Shown piece by piece: positions 1 to 12,285 of a stretch of DNA of 64,000 nt. Made by a program: the position numbers and the translations under genes. The notes under the pieces were generated by a model that worked only from the letters and a program-made list of their open reading frames with translations, was not told the DNA's origin and did not search any database. Every line of letters starts with the position of its first letter. Position 1 is the first letter of the stretch. Source of the stretch: Mauremys mutica (Eukaryota > Chordata > Testudines > Geoemydidae); assembly GCF_020497125.1 (NCBI RefSeq), contig NC_059079.1, positions 14,961,553 to 15,025,552 of the forward strand, given 5' to 3'.

Positions 1-111
1 GGATAGCTTAAGATTTGGGGGGGGCTCCTTGTGATAGGTGCTGTACATAAAATTGCTGGATATCTACATAGACAAGATTTAAGAAAGCGTGGGAGGAATG
101 AAGCATTATCT

Positions 112-282
112 CCATTCTAGAACCGAGGCACAGAGAGTAAGGGGAACCTGGCAACTATCTTCTCTTTATGCCTTTGACAATGTCCCCCAAGTGACTTTCT
201 GAAGGTCTCACAAGGAGTCTGTGGCTGAGCCAGGAACTGAACCCCAGCTCTCCAGAGTCCCAGGCCAGGGCCTTTCCCACAA
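112..282 (-). repeat. MIR-like SINE relic
   Basis: On the minus strand the order is MIR-like. A part resembling 'gggttcagttcctggctcagcc' phrasing (tRNA-like half) is followed by a stretch equivalent to 'gacct..gtcactt..' and a 'ctgtgcctcggtt' phrase. These are seen on the plus strand as cgaggcacagagagtaag and gagccaggaactgaacccc. It is an old, diverged copy and its ends are approximate. It has no coding capacity. Confidence 0.5.
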
Positions 283-1884
283 TGCATCCTTTGTCTGTCC
301 CTCCTGCCCCCCTGCTGAACATGAGACAAAAGTATCCAAATTAAACCGCATGGGAGATGAAGACGGGTTCATTGGCTTCTTTTGTCCCCAGCCCCTTAAA
401 TCTGCACTACTTTTATCTCTGTGCCTAGACGCATTGCTGAGATGTCTATGGCAGTTAATTTAATTTTTGTTTGAGGACATTCCAGCTCCTTTCTAGCCTC
501 CAAGAGGTGATGTACAATGGTGCTATATCTCTTTAGATCCTCCCAAAATAGCTTCCTCTCTCGGATGGTTCAGCTATAGACGTTGTTGGTTTGTTTGGAG
601 CAATCTCACCACTCATGCTTAAGGCAGGTTCCATCCTTCTCTTTGCGTGCTGTGGAAATGTGGCTGGGGGGCGGGGGCAGGAGGAATGGTGACGTAAGCA
701 TCCTGTCTTCCTCTCAGTCCTTCCTTTAGCCTATGTGGTCCTCTCTGGTTCTTCATTCTCATTCTGTTGGCAGAGGGAGGAGGAGGAGGAGGAGGAAATT
801 TGTCCCTGTTCCTTGTGCAGCTTTATGGCACGGTTTAAGGAACCTTCCTACCTACCCACCCACCCCAGTGCAAGAGCCAGGGACAGCTGCTATTCCCTCG
901 GTGGAAGAAGAGCATAGGAATTGATGCCTCCCTCTGGGCACAAACCACCCCAATGGGGTCAAGGAAGAGGCAAGTCTTGGGACAGTGGAAGATGGGGAAA
1001 GTTTCTTAGGGTCACTTTTGTCTGCCCCAGCTGTTTTCTTCTGCTATGGCAAAGCTGTGCATTAAGCCCTTGTTTTCTTAGGTGGCGGGGAAATGCTGCC
1101 AGTCTTTCCATGTGTGAACTGAAGGGTGCCTCTGTTGGTTTAGGATAGCTACATCTGTAGCAAACCATTCTGTGTTTCTAGATCTAAAGCCCCTCTTTCC
1201 CCTTCCTCCTGATGCAATTAAAGACCATTGCATGTCCTACCTCTGCTGCATTTCTTCCCTGTGTTTATTTCATCCAATCTGTCTGAACTTAATTTTTTAA
1301 GGCTTTCTTACCAAGGAACCTGTCTAGATTTGCTTTGTAAAATGCCATGCATGTACCTGGTGCTATATAAATGAGAGGATAAATATGAAACTCAAGACAA
1401 AATGTGTCTGCACTCTTGCGGGGAAATTGAACCTGGCTCAGAGGACCCACACAAGCCTATGGAAGGTCTAACTGGGAAGGAAGTACTGGCATAGTTTTCA
1501 CGCTCCCCTTCTGCACAGGAGTGAATTTCACCTTCTGACTGCACATGGTTTACTGTCAATTGTAGTTAACAAATTTTGATTTGGTGGAAAGTCCTCTCTT
1601 CTAGCTATGAGTGGTTGTCGTGCCACTGTTACCACCACAATATCAGCTCAGTTATCTTTTTACTTTTAAACAATCAAAGTGAAACCCCTGTTGGTGAAAT
1701 AAATATGGTAATACTGTTACCACAAAAACTAGGAGGAAGGCTGCTGCACTACAACTTCAAAATGTTATTCCAAACTCCTCTACATCATCGAGTAATGCAT
1801 TTTAGTTTCTCAAATGGCCTCTGCTCTTGCCAGAAATGGAGCTTCTACTTTTAGAAGATCAGAGGCAGACTCTTTGACTGTCTG
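283..1884. other. Stretch without recognisable gene
   Basis: No exon, RNA gene or confident repeat is visible. Open frames here are under 100 codons, overlap one another in several frames and show no family motif. A short (AGG)n tract lies at 773-797. The text near 1340-1375 (gccatgcatgtacctggtgctatataaatga) resembles the 3' end of an old CORE-type SINE, but too weakly to call. Confidence 0.5.
773..797. repeat. (AGG)n microsatellite
   Basis: Uninterrupted GGA/AGG triplets over about 24 bases. The short overlapping frames here encode runs of Glu or Arg only because of this tract. Confidence 0.85.
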
Positions 1885-2290
1885 GCTCTTCTTCCTAACA
1901 GTGCAGGATTGTTCCCTCTTGTATATCTGCTAGTGTTTTGTCTAGTGTAGTTTTAAATGTGCCAGTTATGGTGCTTTCATCAGTTGGGAGATATACCACA
2001 GGCCACTAGCTCTTGATCTTGTTCTCAGGAAGTTTTCCTTTATATTCAGCCTCTATTTTCTGTTTAACAATTTCATCTCACTCAGAATCCCTTTTACTGA
2101 GCAAAATAGTTCTTCTCCCTCCTTGGCATTTACCCTCTTCAAGTAATTGTAAACTGTTATGTCTCCCTTTTAGTTGTTAGTTAACCTAGCTGTAAGTCAT
2201 GAGCTCTGCTCTCATGAATCATCCTCTTTCACCCTTTAACTGTGGTGACTGCCTATGTTTCAAAGAACTAAAGGACAGCTGTATGAAAAA
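1885..2290 (-). repeat. Diverged CR1/L3-type LINE fragment
   Basis: Read on the minus strand, it has the order seen in the 3' coding part of CR1/L3 elements: a 'gggagacataacagttta' phrase, an 'aactattttgctcagtaa' phrase, then 'gaaaacttcctgagaac' and 'ggcctgtggtatatctccc'. All frames are broken. The boundaries are estimates and the copy looks old. Confidence 0.5.
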
Positions 2291-2689
2291 TCCTGACTAA
2301 AACTTATTTTTAAATGACTCCTCCTCAGAATATTTGACTGGTGGCACAAAATCATACCCAGCATGAAACCATCTGTGTCCCAGTGTACGATCCCTTCCTT
2401 TACTCCTCAAATGTGGATCTGTAGTGACTTGATACATCTTGTAGGGAATAGGCACTAAAGCCAAAATATTCAGAAGGTCACAACACCTGCAGTTGGGGGC
2501 AGGTTTTCAAAAGGGTTCATAGCCACAAGAGACCACTGAGGCCAAGAATTTAGCAGGATTCATAAAGAGTGGACGTATATAGAGTAAACAAGAACACCCA
2601 GAGCCGCAATGGTAAGGATTAAAAAAAGAGGCAGTTGAAAGGATATAAACCCTCATTTATAGGGATAAGGGCTACCTACTTACTGGCGT

Positions 2690-2851
2690 ATGGAGGAAGC
2701 TTTCCTTGTGGGCAGGTTGGTCCATAATTGCCTGCTGCAAAATTTCTTCTGCCTTCATAGGCAGCATCTGGTGCTGGCCACTATTAGAGATATGATACTG
2801 AACTAGATGGGCCCATGGTCTGCTGCAGTCTGGCGATTCCTATGTTCTCAT
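2690..2851 (+). repeat. CR1-type LINE 3' end fragment
   Basis: It carries the typical terminal phrase 'tactgaactagatgggccc' followed by a 'tcctatgttctcat' terminus. This parallels the better preserved CR1 3' ends in the window, which end in a ggccattcttatgttcttaa-like sequence when read in the sense direction. It is a short, 5'-truncated and diverged copy. Confidence 0.6.
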
Positions 2852-5800
2852 GCAAAATAGACGACCGTCCTCCTTAAAGCTGAAGAAGGCCTGAAAGCTG
2901 CAAAATGATCTTGAGGGCAAGAGGCAGAACATGACACTCCTGCATTTCCTTTTCCAAATTTCATAACAATTTTTAGTCCAACCTCCACTCCACCCTATTC
3001 CTGTTTCTCTGCCCCTCACATGCTCATTTAACTCCTGATTGGTTACCTGGTTAAATATGGCTGTTTATTATAGGAGGCATTTTCTTTCAGAACCTGTCTC
3101 TTTTCTCTCTCTTAGTTGGCAGGACTATTTCTATTTGTCTTGCATCCGGAGAAAGGCCCCTTCCTAAATGCAGAATATCTGAACTTCACAAGTTACTCCT
3201 CTTACCTCTGATTTGAAGTAAACCATGAGACTGGTTTCTCTTCAAATACAAACAAGAGCTCCTACTGTTAGATAGCAGCGTGACTGCCTGATTTCAGATG
3301 AGGTATGTTTGGGTGGTTTTAGAAGGATGTGTTGATTATTCTAGTTATATATCCATCTATACTATATGACTGAAGTTCAGGGCCTTCCTCCTGTAAATTA
3401 GAGACCCTGTTTGTAATGAAGTCAACACTGTGGTGGTGGCAGGGAGGGAGCTGTGCAGACCGAAATAGTTTGACTGTATGATTCTTTCCTTCATCAAAAC
3501 ATTTTCCCTCTTGACTTGAAGCCACTCCCCCCCACCCCCCAACATGTGTAGAACACAGAAATGAACACAAGTCTAAATGCAGAAAAAGAAACTGCACACT
3601 GCTGCCTCAAATTCTTCCGGAGCTGGCCACCAGTGTTGCTACTGAGTGAGCTGTAGAGAAGGCTACTGGTGATGAACTAGATAGGTCACGTGTGTGTGTC
3701 TCTCTCTCTTTTTTTTTTTAAAGCGGTGGCATCAAGTTCTTAACCTGGATTTTTACAAGCCTCAAAATGAGGGAGGTAAAAGAAATACATTTGCTCACTT
3801 AGGAATGGGCTCTCTTGTCGTTTGCTGCAAACGTTCTTGCTTGGCTAACAGTCTACGAGATTAATCACGTAAACGTCCTATCTCAAAGCTCATTAGCCCA
3901 GAGAGAATCGTCATCTCTTCCCTCTCCTGCTCTCAGTTCTTGGCTGTCACACTCTCATGTGTGACCTTCTCACTAGGTCCCTGGAGTCTGACTCCTATTA
4001 CTGGATTCTCAAGTTCCCTCATTATGTAGTGGGTGTATCATAATGACAAGCTCTACAGAAATGCTTTTAAATAAACACAATCAATAAGTGTACAGGCTGC
4101 TTCATCTCTTATTGCAGGCTCATCATGCTATCCAGAGAGTAAAAAGGAGAGGCTGGGGGTTTCAAAGGAACCAAAGAGTTGAGAACCCAACTACTGTTTA
4201 ATTTCAATAGGATTTGGACTACTTAGAAAATCCCAGCCAAAATGAATAGTGGTTACCGTGCTTTGCAATACCTATATTATTCTCATTTTCCCCTGCTAAA
4301 ATGTGCAGTGGAACACTAAGAAAACGGGGACAGAATCATTCTTAAAGCTGCACTGCAGCGTCTCATGGAGTCATGGCTCTACTGGGCTCTGCAGTTACTG
4401 TGCTTCACTGTAGTTTTTGGGACCTCTCATTATTATGCCCCAGTTTTAGATGGAGGAATTCACTTCTCTTCACCCTGAATTCCATTGCTGTATCACAGCT
4501 CAGGCCTCTGTCCTACCCCCAGCACCGGTGAAGCCGTGAACTGGTGTGAACCTGACAAGTGAGCAGAAACCTACCAAACCGGAACCCTTTCTATATTTTC
4601 CCAGTGAGAACTGCCCAAGGGCAAAAGCTAAATTTAGTTCGGACTCCAAACATTTTGTACTTCAGGGCCTGCAAAGCGCATGCAGACTTGACCTCATATA
4701 AAAACTTGTGATCACTACAAAGGGATATACTGCTTGTTTGAGTGTCAGGAGGCCTGTGGACCCAAGGATAGAGGTCACCCAGGAAGAAAAATATTATAAA
4801 ATTCCACCCTTATCTAAAGAATCCAGGACCAGGCAGGACACCGTAAAGAGTCTGGGAGGTCAAAGCAACTCAAACCCATCAGGGCCAGCTGCTTTATGAA
4901 CCAGACAGAAAGAGAAGAGAAATACTAGCAGGGTCAGAAAGGGTGGTGGAGTCAACCCTGAGACCAGGAAAAGATGCCTATGGGCAAGAAGCATAGAAAG
5001 AGACTGTTTCCATTTAACTGGGGAACTTTATTTTGAACAACCTTTATACCTCTAGCGTGGGGAGAGCTCTGGTGTGTGTGTGTGACACTGTTTGAAGGGA
5101 ACTGTTTTGTTTTTGGACTAAGGTAGTGCCTTGGGACTTGTGAACCTGAGGTGAGACTGCCTGATAACAAGCCCCAGTCAAAAGAGAGTTCGGAAAGGTT
5201 GGCAAGGCATTCCTCAGAATCGAGCTCTGACCTCAGCCTCCAAGCTAGGCTCTGGGTCGCTGGGTTCCTCAGCCTGGCTTGTTAAATGCTTCAGAGCAAT
5301 TCTTCTCACTTTTCCCCCCCTGTAGTGGTGAGTCATGATCGGATTCTGAGCAAGAAATAAAATGTTTGCTGCTGGAAATGTTGCTAGCACCTGTCTGAAA
5401 TCCTAAATGGTAAGACCCCGATGTCAGTTTGCTTGTACGTAGATGTACATAGCATGTTGCTCAATGCTTTTGTGTGTCACACCTACATATATTAATCTTT
5501 TTATCTTAATCGCTTCTGGTCTCTTTCTGATACATCTTATTTAAGGGCCTGATCCCACTCTTCGTGGATCAGGAACACAAGGAGGAGGGATAAGGGCAAA
5601 TTAATAGTTTTGTGGTTTTAAAGGGAGGTTTTAGCCTACAAGGTGATGCTTTAGAAACAGCAGCAGGAGATTCCATATCACTCTGTTTTCTAACTACTTG
5701 CCCAGAAAATTTACCCTAGGATCTGAAAGTCAAACTTAATTCTTTCTGGCACATGTGTAACACTCTGGTTAGTGTGTGTTAGGCATTCTTTTCTGTGCAC

Positions 5801-6038
5801 AAGTCTTTAGGGGACTTAGGTCTGCTATAGCTTTTTAGAGACTCCTACTTTTAGTTCTGGAGAGGCTTAGCTCAATCCCCAGTGTTCACTATCCTATCAG
5901 TGGGGGCTGTAACAGACACTTCCCTGTGCACTAGGCTCAGAAGGGGATGTGTAACACATGCTCATCCTGAGGCACCTGCAGCCCACAGCAGTTCAAATCC
6001 CAGATGAACCCCCACTTATGTGAGGGCTTGCATCAAGG
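2852..6038. other. Stretch without recognisable gene
   Basis: No exon or RNA gene is supported. A mixed (GT)n(CT)n(T)n tract lies at 3689-3720. A 15-base self-complementary spot, cgtttgctgcaaacg, lies near 3818. The remaining sequence is moderately AT-rich and carries no repeat that I recognise with confidence. Confidence 0.45.
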
Positions 6039-6110
6039 CTGGCACCGGAGATTGAACTGGGGACCTCCAGAGCTGCAAACGCAAGCCTCGACAGCTTGAG
6101 CTAAAGAGCC
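6039..6110 (-). repeat. tRNA-derived SINE head
   Basis: The minus strand reads ggctctttagctcaagctgt, which contains an A-box-like TTAGCTCAAGC. About 30 bases later comes ccccagttcaatctccgg, which contains a B-box-like GTTCAATCTC. Spacing and order fit an internal RNA polymerase III promoter. It lacks a clean cloverleaf and continues into SINE-like flank (about 5855-6038), so a functional tRNA gene is unlikely. Confidence 0.6.
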
Positions 6111-6956
6111 AAGTAGTTGGGACTGTAACAGAGAAGTATACTTAATACACACTGATCAGTGGGTTGCATAAGCACCATAACTAGGGAAGGAGTTTGCAGG
6201 CCACTAGGGATTGCAAAGGTGTAACCCTAGGGCATAATTTAAGGATGATACTGTTGTCCTCAGAGGAAAACTAAGTTTGCAGAATCCCTTCCTGCTGATG
6301 ATGGATAAGCCAGAAAATACAACTTGGCTTTCAGGGTTTGCAGGGTTGACAATCAGAAAAAATATCCTTGACTTGTGGACTGAACAAGTTTAGAACAGAG
6401 TCATCAAGACACAGAAGACATGGGACCCCAGTGTGCTATTTTCATAGTTGCCTTTCAGAGTCAAACCATGCTTTAAAGCCAATAAGTATCTCACTCTCTC
6501 ACCCTTATGCCTCCGCCTTTAAAAAAGCGAAGTATGACAGAGCCTGAGAATTGTAAAAGTAACAAGAACAAACACGTAGGTGTTATGAATAAAGTCATTA
6601 AACATGGTATTTGTTATGCACATTGAGTTCTGGAAAAAATGATATTGTGGCTTTGCCATTCCATTGGTGCAGAACTGCAGATTTCCAGCAGAAAACATTC
6701 TATTTCTCACCCAAAATCAAACTGTGACTCAGTGTGAAAATAAATGTCACTGAGACATTGGATGTAGTGAGAATAAATGACAATGTCCAAGTAAGAATCA
6801 ATGACAAGTGCTCCAATCAATTGCAGAGATGTGACAGAGGGCAGAATATGGCCCGGTGATTAGAATTTTTCTGTTGATGATGCATGAGCCAGGACAGCAT
6901 CTGCAGGGATAACAGGACTAAAAAGTATTAAATTCTCCTTTTGTCAGATCCTTTAA

Positions 6957-7640
6957 GGGCATGTCTATGCTACATAATTAAGTTGACCTAATTTACATCA
7001 TCATACAGCCGCCACAGTAATTACATCGCTTGTGTGTGTCTCCGCTTTGCTCCTTGTGTCGGTAGTGCACGTCCTCACCAGGAGCACTTGCATCGATTGA
7101 ACTGTCAGTGTGGGGCATTGTGGGATGGCTTCAGAAAGCCAGCAACAGTCAATGTAAGCAACACAGTGTCTAAACTGACACTGTATCAACCTAACTACAT
7201 CAACATTGACTCTATGCCTCTCATGGAGGTGGAGTTATGGAGGTGTAGCGGGCGAGTTACATCGGCAGAAGTGAAATTTTAGTGTAGGCACTTAGGGCAG
7301 GTCTACACTACAGTGGGGATCGAGGCTCTGAGATTGATCCACTGGCAGTTGATTTGGCGGGTCTGCCAAATCGACTGCAGATCACTCTCCAGTCGACCCC
7401 TGTACTCTACCCCCGATGAGAAGAGTAAGATAAGTCAATGGGAGATTTTCTTCCATTGACCCCCTGCGGTGTAGACCCTGTGGTAACTCGACCTAAGGTA
7501 CGTCGACTCTAGCTATGTTATTCATGTAGCTGGAGTTGCGTAGTGTGAGTTGACTTCCCGCGGTAATGTAGACATAGCCTTAGAATTAGGTTGACCTAAG
7601 ATGCCTGGTGTCAACCTAACTCTGTAGTGTAGAGCAGAGC
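6957..7640. mobile_element. Harbinger-type MITE (outer, interrupted)
   Basis: The left end starts GGGCATGTCTATGCTACAT directly after TAA (6954-6956). The right end finishes with ...TAGTGTAGAGCAGAGC directly before TAA (7641-7643). The ends are imperfect inverted repeats around the GTCTACACTA-like core, and a 3-bp TAA/TAA duplication is the Harbinger signature. No coding capacity is seen. A second MITE sits inside it at 7295-7579. An alternative reading is two or three tandem MITEs, because the left part also ends in a terminal-like ttagtgtaggcac just before the inner element. Confidence 0.6.
7295..7579. mobile_element. Harbinger-type MITE nested in the outer one
   Basis: Begins GGGCAGGTCTACACTACAG after TTA (7292-7294) and ends ...AATGTAGACATAGCC before TTA (7580-7582), giving a perfect 3-bp TTA target duplication. 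It is 285 bp and non-coding. The interior (gactgcagatcactctccag) is the reverse-orientation counterpart of the MITE at 27482-27737, so both belong to one family. Confidence 0.8.
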
Positions 7641-7654
7641 TAAGTCAGAAGATA

Positions 7655-7810
7655 TTAGAGTTGGTCAAAGAAAATGTGGGTTTTGTCTAAATAGAAATGT
7701 TCCATGGGAATGGTGTCAGCTGCAATGAAATGTTTTGTGGAAAGAGTCTGAATACACGGTTTCATCTTTCTCAGTTTGATTTCATTTCATCTTTAATAGT
7801 GATATTAATA
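7655..7810. repeat. AT-rich interspersed repeat (family A)
   Basis: Contains gagttggtcaaagaaaatg and gaaatgttttgtgg, features shared with the stretches at 28325-28560, 37818-38215 and 54325-54502. All of these pair a 'ctggt/ccagtt' end with runs like tttcatcaaaatgttttg. It is probably a MITE family, but I cannot assign the superfamily. Confidence 0.4.
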
Positions 7811-10800
7811 TTTTTGGGCAAGCTAACCCCAGTCCTACACTCATCTTGATGGTATTTGTTTACAGATCAAAGAACCGAGTGATGGGAGCTATTAACACAA
7901 TACTCCAACCTCACTGTCGCAGCTCTGCCCATTCTCTTAAAGTTTAAAATGTTGAACCCTAAATCACTTGTCTCAGAGAGAGAGAGAGAGAGAAGAGAAA
8001 GTGATGGGGGAGAGGGAATATGGGAGGGCACACAGAACCCCTGGCATGAGTTGGGGGATAGCGGAGGAACCTGGCATGGGGAAAGAGAGGGAATGAGAGG
8101 GTATAGAGCCCCTAGCACAAGGAAGACAGAAGGAGGGAGGGAGAAGAGGAGACTGGGGGAATGTAGCGGGAGGGGCAGAACACAGCCCCTGGCATGGGAA
8201 AGCGGGGATGACAGGCAGGGTGATAGGCAGGGTGCTTGGAATTCAAGGAACCCTTGCTGCATGCAATGATCTCTGCCTGCACAAATAATGAAGTGCATCA
8301 GCGTGGAAGGAGCAGTTGCCTCCTGAGCACCCCCTTATGTCAAAGTGAGGCAGGCCACAGCAGAGACCCAGTTTCCCTCCATTAAATGACCTCATTCTTT
8401 CTTCATTAAGCAGCCTGGTCAAGGAGAAGCCAAACACCCTACAGCAGCATCTCTCCCTTTCATAAAGCCTTATGAAAGGAGTGCTCCTACAAGGGTTTAA
8501 AGGCTCTTACCTCCGAGCCCAGATAAAACTTAAAAGTGCCTGAACAAAAGTCTCTAGGTTCCAGTCGCATCTCCTTCTTCTACAGTGTCAGGTGTCTCTG
8601 GGGCCTGGAGAGCTCTGCAGTCTTCCCCCACTGTTTGCTCAGGGTCCCTCCAACCTGGCAGGATAGAATTGGGCCTAGTGTAGCCTTGCTTTGCCATCCT
8701 CTTCTCCCTTCTCTTCCTAGACACAGCCACTCTCTGGCATATATATCCTCCTCTCCTATGTCAAGCATCCCAGCCCTGGTGTGGGAAGAGAGCAGGTGGT
8801 GGAGTTTGCATCAGGGAAGCCCTCCAGGGGAATCTCCAGCCTATATAAGCTCTCTTCATGCTCCCCAAGCACAACAGAAAATCTGGTAAATCGGGTCCTA
8901 TGGTGAAGAAAGTTATACAATTACTTTTATTTCAAACCCTACTCCCCAGGAATCATGGTCAATTAGTTTCCACTCAGGGTGGGATAGATGGGCCAAAACA
9001 CCTGTCAGATAAGTGGAAACTCACAAACTGTGTCCCTTCCAGCTCTGTCTTCTGTTCCCCAGTGTTTGTCCTACTCTGTCAGAGCCAGAAGTGCAGTTAC
9101 TTGATTCCTGGCTCTTTATTGTTCTACCTCGGAGAACAATGTTGGATCTGAAGTAAGAGACACAAAAGTTCTTTCTCCTTCTGAGAGTGCAGAAGCCAGA
9201 GTTTTCGCTGTGTTCTTCTAGTCTCCCTCCTGCTCTCTTGGGAGAAATGAGATGCTAACGGTCTGGAGGCAAAGGAGAGGTCAACCAATGGGAGGTCAAG
9301 TTTCAGAGAAAAGCTAAACATCTTTGCTGGCCATAAGGCTCCTTCTTCTCTTGTGGGAAAAAATCAATGGACTATGTTGTCTGGATGTGCAGGATGCACT
9401 TCCAGCATGCAGTGTGGAGACACAATCGCCCATTTTTCGTTTTAATGTTAACATCTAAGCACCACCACTATTGCCAATCCCAAGTGTTCAAAAATCCTGA
9501 GTCAGGCCCCCAAAACCATAAAATGGCTTAAAAATGAGATTTAAAAATAAATGTTGAGAGTTTATTTGCCCTCTGGTTGCTAATCCTTTACGGTGCAGTT
9601 GGGTCATGATTTTACGCCCTTTGTCACTACCACAAAGTCTAGAAACGTCATTTCATGGAGGTTTTTAACGAAGGCTGAGATTCTCACATAATCCCTAGCC
9701 TGCAGGAGCTGTGCTTTTCAGAAAAACAACAAATATTACAGAGTTGGCGACACTGCCCCCAATCTGAAAATGTCCACCTCAGAAGTCAAATAAGAGGACA
9801 AAACGTATGTGGTTATGTTTATAAAATGCCTCCATTGGGCTAGTTGCCCTTTTTGTTGTTTTATTTTCCAGAACAAATGCACTTGTTACAAGCTGTTTTG
9901 TCTAGATAAAAACAGGGTCTGGTTATTCCTAAGTAAGGCTGAGAGAGGCAGATGAGCCCGGATTTGATGACTTCGAGGCTTGAGGTAATCCTGAGTACAT
10001 TCACAGTGTTCTAAAAGACACTTTTTGGGGAGGAGGAGAGGAGGAGAGTAAACCTGCTTTTTGTCATACAACAAAGCTGGAAACTAGCCAAAATGCAATA
10101 GAAGTTATAGGAGGCCTCTGAACTGGAGTCTGTCTGCTTCTCTGCCTATGATGCATTGCAGGCACTGACAGAGAGTTATATAGCAGCATCTAAAGAGTTC
10201 AGACCCCAAGAAACTTCACATTTTAACTGTTTAAGTCCTGGTTTAAATTGTCCTTCCTGAAAAATTGTTTGAATATCTGCTATGTTTCCAAGTGTCACCT
10301 GAGAATGAACACCCTTTGACTATCTTTTCCACTGGTTCTTAGGGAAGTCTTGGTGCATTCACGGAACTATCAGAGTTTTTCGAAGAGTAACACCAGTGAT
10401 CGAATTGCTAAGCACTAAAAACGAGCAAGCCAGATGGTCTGTGGAGGAGTGCAGACTCCTACATTTCTGATCTCGGGACTAACGTACAGCATCTGTGCGA
10501 GTTTGGGAACAGCAATGATGTTGATGTGGGGAAAAAACTAGCAAAACGGAGAGATGGTACTTGCATACTATTGGGAGAGGCCCTTAAGAAAAATACTTCT
10601 GATAGATGGGCAGCCTTCCTTGAGGTCCTAACATCTACTGCAATTAAAAAATCCGCAGCATCGAGTCTCAGAGCTAGTGTCAGGCTAGGGGGCTAAAAAT
10701 GTTCCTAGTTCTGGGACTGGGGGCCAGTTTGTCCCCCAGCACAGGGTGGGGTGATCCTAGGGATTGTATCAGCTGGGAATTTCCTGAGTGCAGACCCACA

Positions 10801-12090
10801 GTGGCCACATCATTTCCTGCTCCATATCTGTTCTCTCTCTTTCAGCCTTCTTGGAATGGCCAGGGCCTCTGTAGCTGGTATGGCTGGCTCTGGCTAGACA
10901 TTGGATGCCCCCTGTACCCATATTATTCAGCTGAGATGGAGAGAGAGGGGCTTGCGCCAGCCATTTGTCATCTGCATCTGACCTCAAGTGGTTGAGAATG
11001 TATATCACCTTAGTTATAAACGATTGCCTACCATAAGTGAGGGGACTTCAGGTTGAAGATCTGTGCTCAGATCACTTCCTGGAAGCAGCAGTCTGTAGTG
11101 GACTGAAGACAGGCTGGGAGCCAGGAACTCCTGAGCCCTAATTCCAGCATTGCTGCTAGCTTCTGCAGGCCGCATCTACCCTAGGGGAAAAATCAGGGCT
11201 CCTAATGTACGCCTAGTCACAAACAGGGTTAGATGAGTTGAGTCCTGTCCACACAACAGCTACCCCCATTGCAGCCACTGGACGTGTGTTCTGGTTTTAC
11301 TAGAGTCAGTATTGGCAAGTCCAAGCATTCAAAAAACACGAGATTGTTGACAATCACACGATTCTTTTACTCAGTAATAAATGGGTCTCATTTTCCTTGG
11401 CCTCTAGTCTTTGAACCTTTCAGCTACCCTTACGTCATGGTTTCAAGCTTTAACCCACCACCCTGAGACTGAGAAGTTGGCTTTTTCTAAATGAAAGTTG
11501 AGCTGCTCATGATTCATGGAGTTGGGCTACGGTGGAAAATCACCACCAAGCGTGAGATCAGAATGCTGTCGTTTTTAGACAAAGCCTCTAAGGGCTTAGA
11601 GAGGTCACTTAACTACTCAGTGTTTCATCTCACCTGCAGAATGGGGGTAATGCTATTAACTTATCTACCTCATGGAGTTATCCTTGGTTTTATTTAGTTT
11701 AATATTTGTAGCATGCTGCGAAGATGAAAATGCTATGTAGTTGCAAGATGATATCCTTATTTCCAGCTACTTTTGAAAGGTGGTCCAGGGTTGTGTGGGA
11801 TGTAAGGTGATGTAGAGAATTAATTAGCCTGTTTATTCTACAGCTGATGGGAAATGAAGTTCCTATAGCAACCACCACATCATGCGGATATTCACTGTGC
11901 TGTACTATGAAACATCTTCAGTAAGAACTTTCCCATAAATAGCACTCTAGTATCCCAGGTAGCAAGATACTGTAATATTTGTACAGTACTATATACATGC
12001 AAAATATTATTGCCACATATGACCACTCATGTTGCCTCTGGCGGTATATGATACCTGATGGCATAGAAGAGACCAAACATTCCCCATGTA
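7811..12090. other. Long stretch without recognisable gene
   Basis: No exon is supported. A (GA)n tract at 7975-7993 and purine-rich sequence to about 8190 create long but meaningless overlapping open frames (up to 143 codons). Old repeat-like phrases occur: an unclassified dispersed family near 9460-9620 and 11305-11500 (caaaaatcctgag / aaaaacacgagattg), and MIR-like pieces near 11080-11165 and 11598-11700. Confidence 0.5.
11598..11700 (+). repeat. MIR-like SINE relic
   Basis: The order ggtcacttaactactcagtg, a 'cctgcagaatgggggtaatg' phrase and 'ctacctcatggagttat' matches the central and 3' part of MIR (sense). It is diverged, with approximate ends. Confidence 0.55.
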
Positions 12091-12247
12091 AGCAGCAAAG
12101 AATTCTGTGGCACCTTATAGACTAACAGACGTTTTGCAGCATGAGCTTTCGTGGGCCTTGCATCCGACGAAGTGGGTATTCACCCATGAAAGCTCATGCT
12201 GCCAAACGTCTGTTAGTCTATAAGGTGCCATAGGATTCTTTGCTGCT
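12091..12247. repeat. Inverted pair of a hammerhead-like dispersed repeat
   Basis: Arm 1 (12091-12155) is the reverse complement of arm 2 (12183-12247) at 61 of 65 positions, with a 27-base spacer. Each arm contains ctgttagtctataaggtgcc or its complement. The right-hand copy extends left to a helix-like gcatccgacgaagtgggtat...accc..gaaagc motif and right to ggctacccctctgatac near 12285. The same repeat occurs singly at 50984-51118. The family resembles flanking repeats of Penelope-like elements, but that assignment is inference. Confidence 0.7.
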
Positions 12248-12285
12248 TTTACAGATCCAGAGTAACATGGCTACCCCTCTGATAC

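Noticed and set aside
7867..8298. 143-codon minus-strand frame rich in Ser, Pro and Leu, with a purine-rich partner frame on plus
   Set aside because: A low-complexity (GA)n/purine tract removes stops in several frames; no gene signal.
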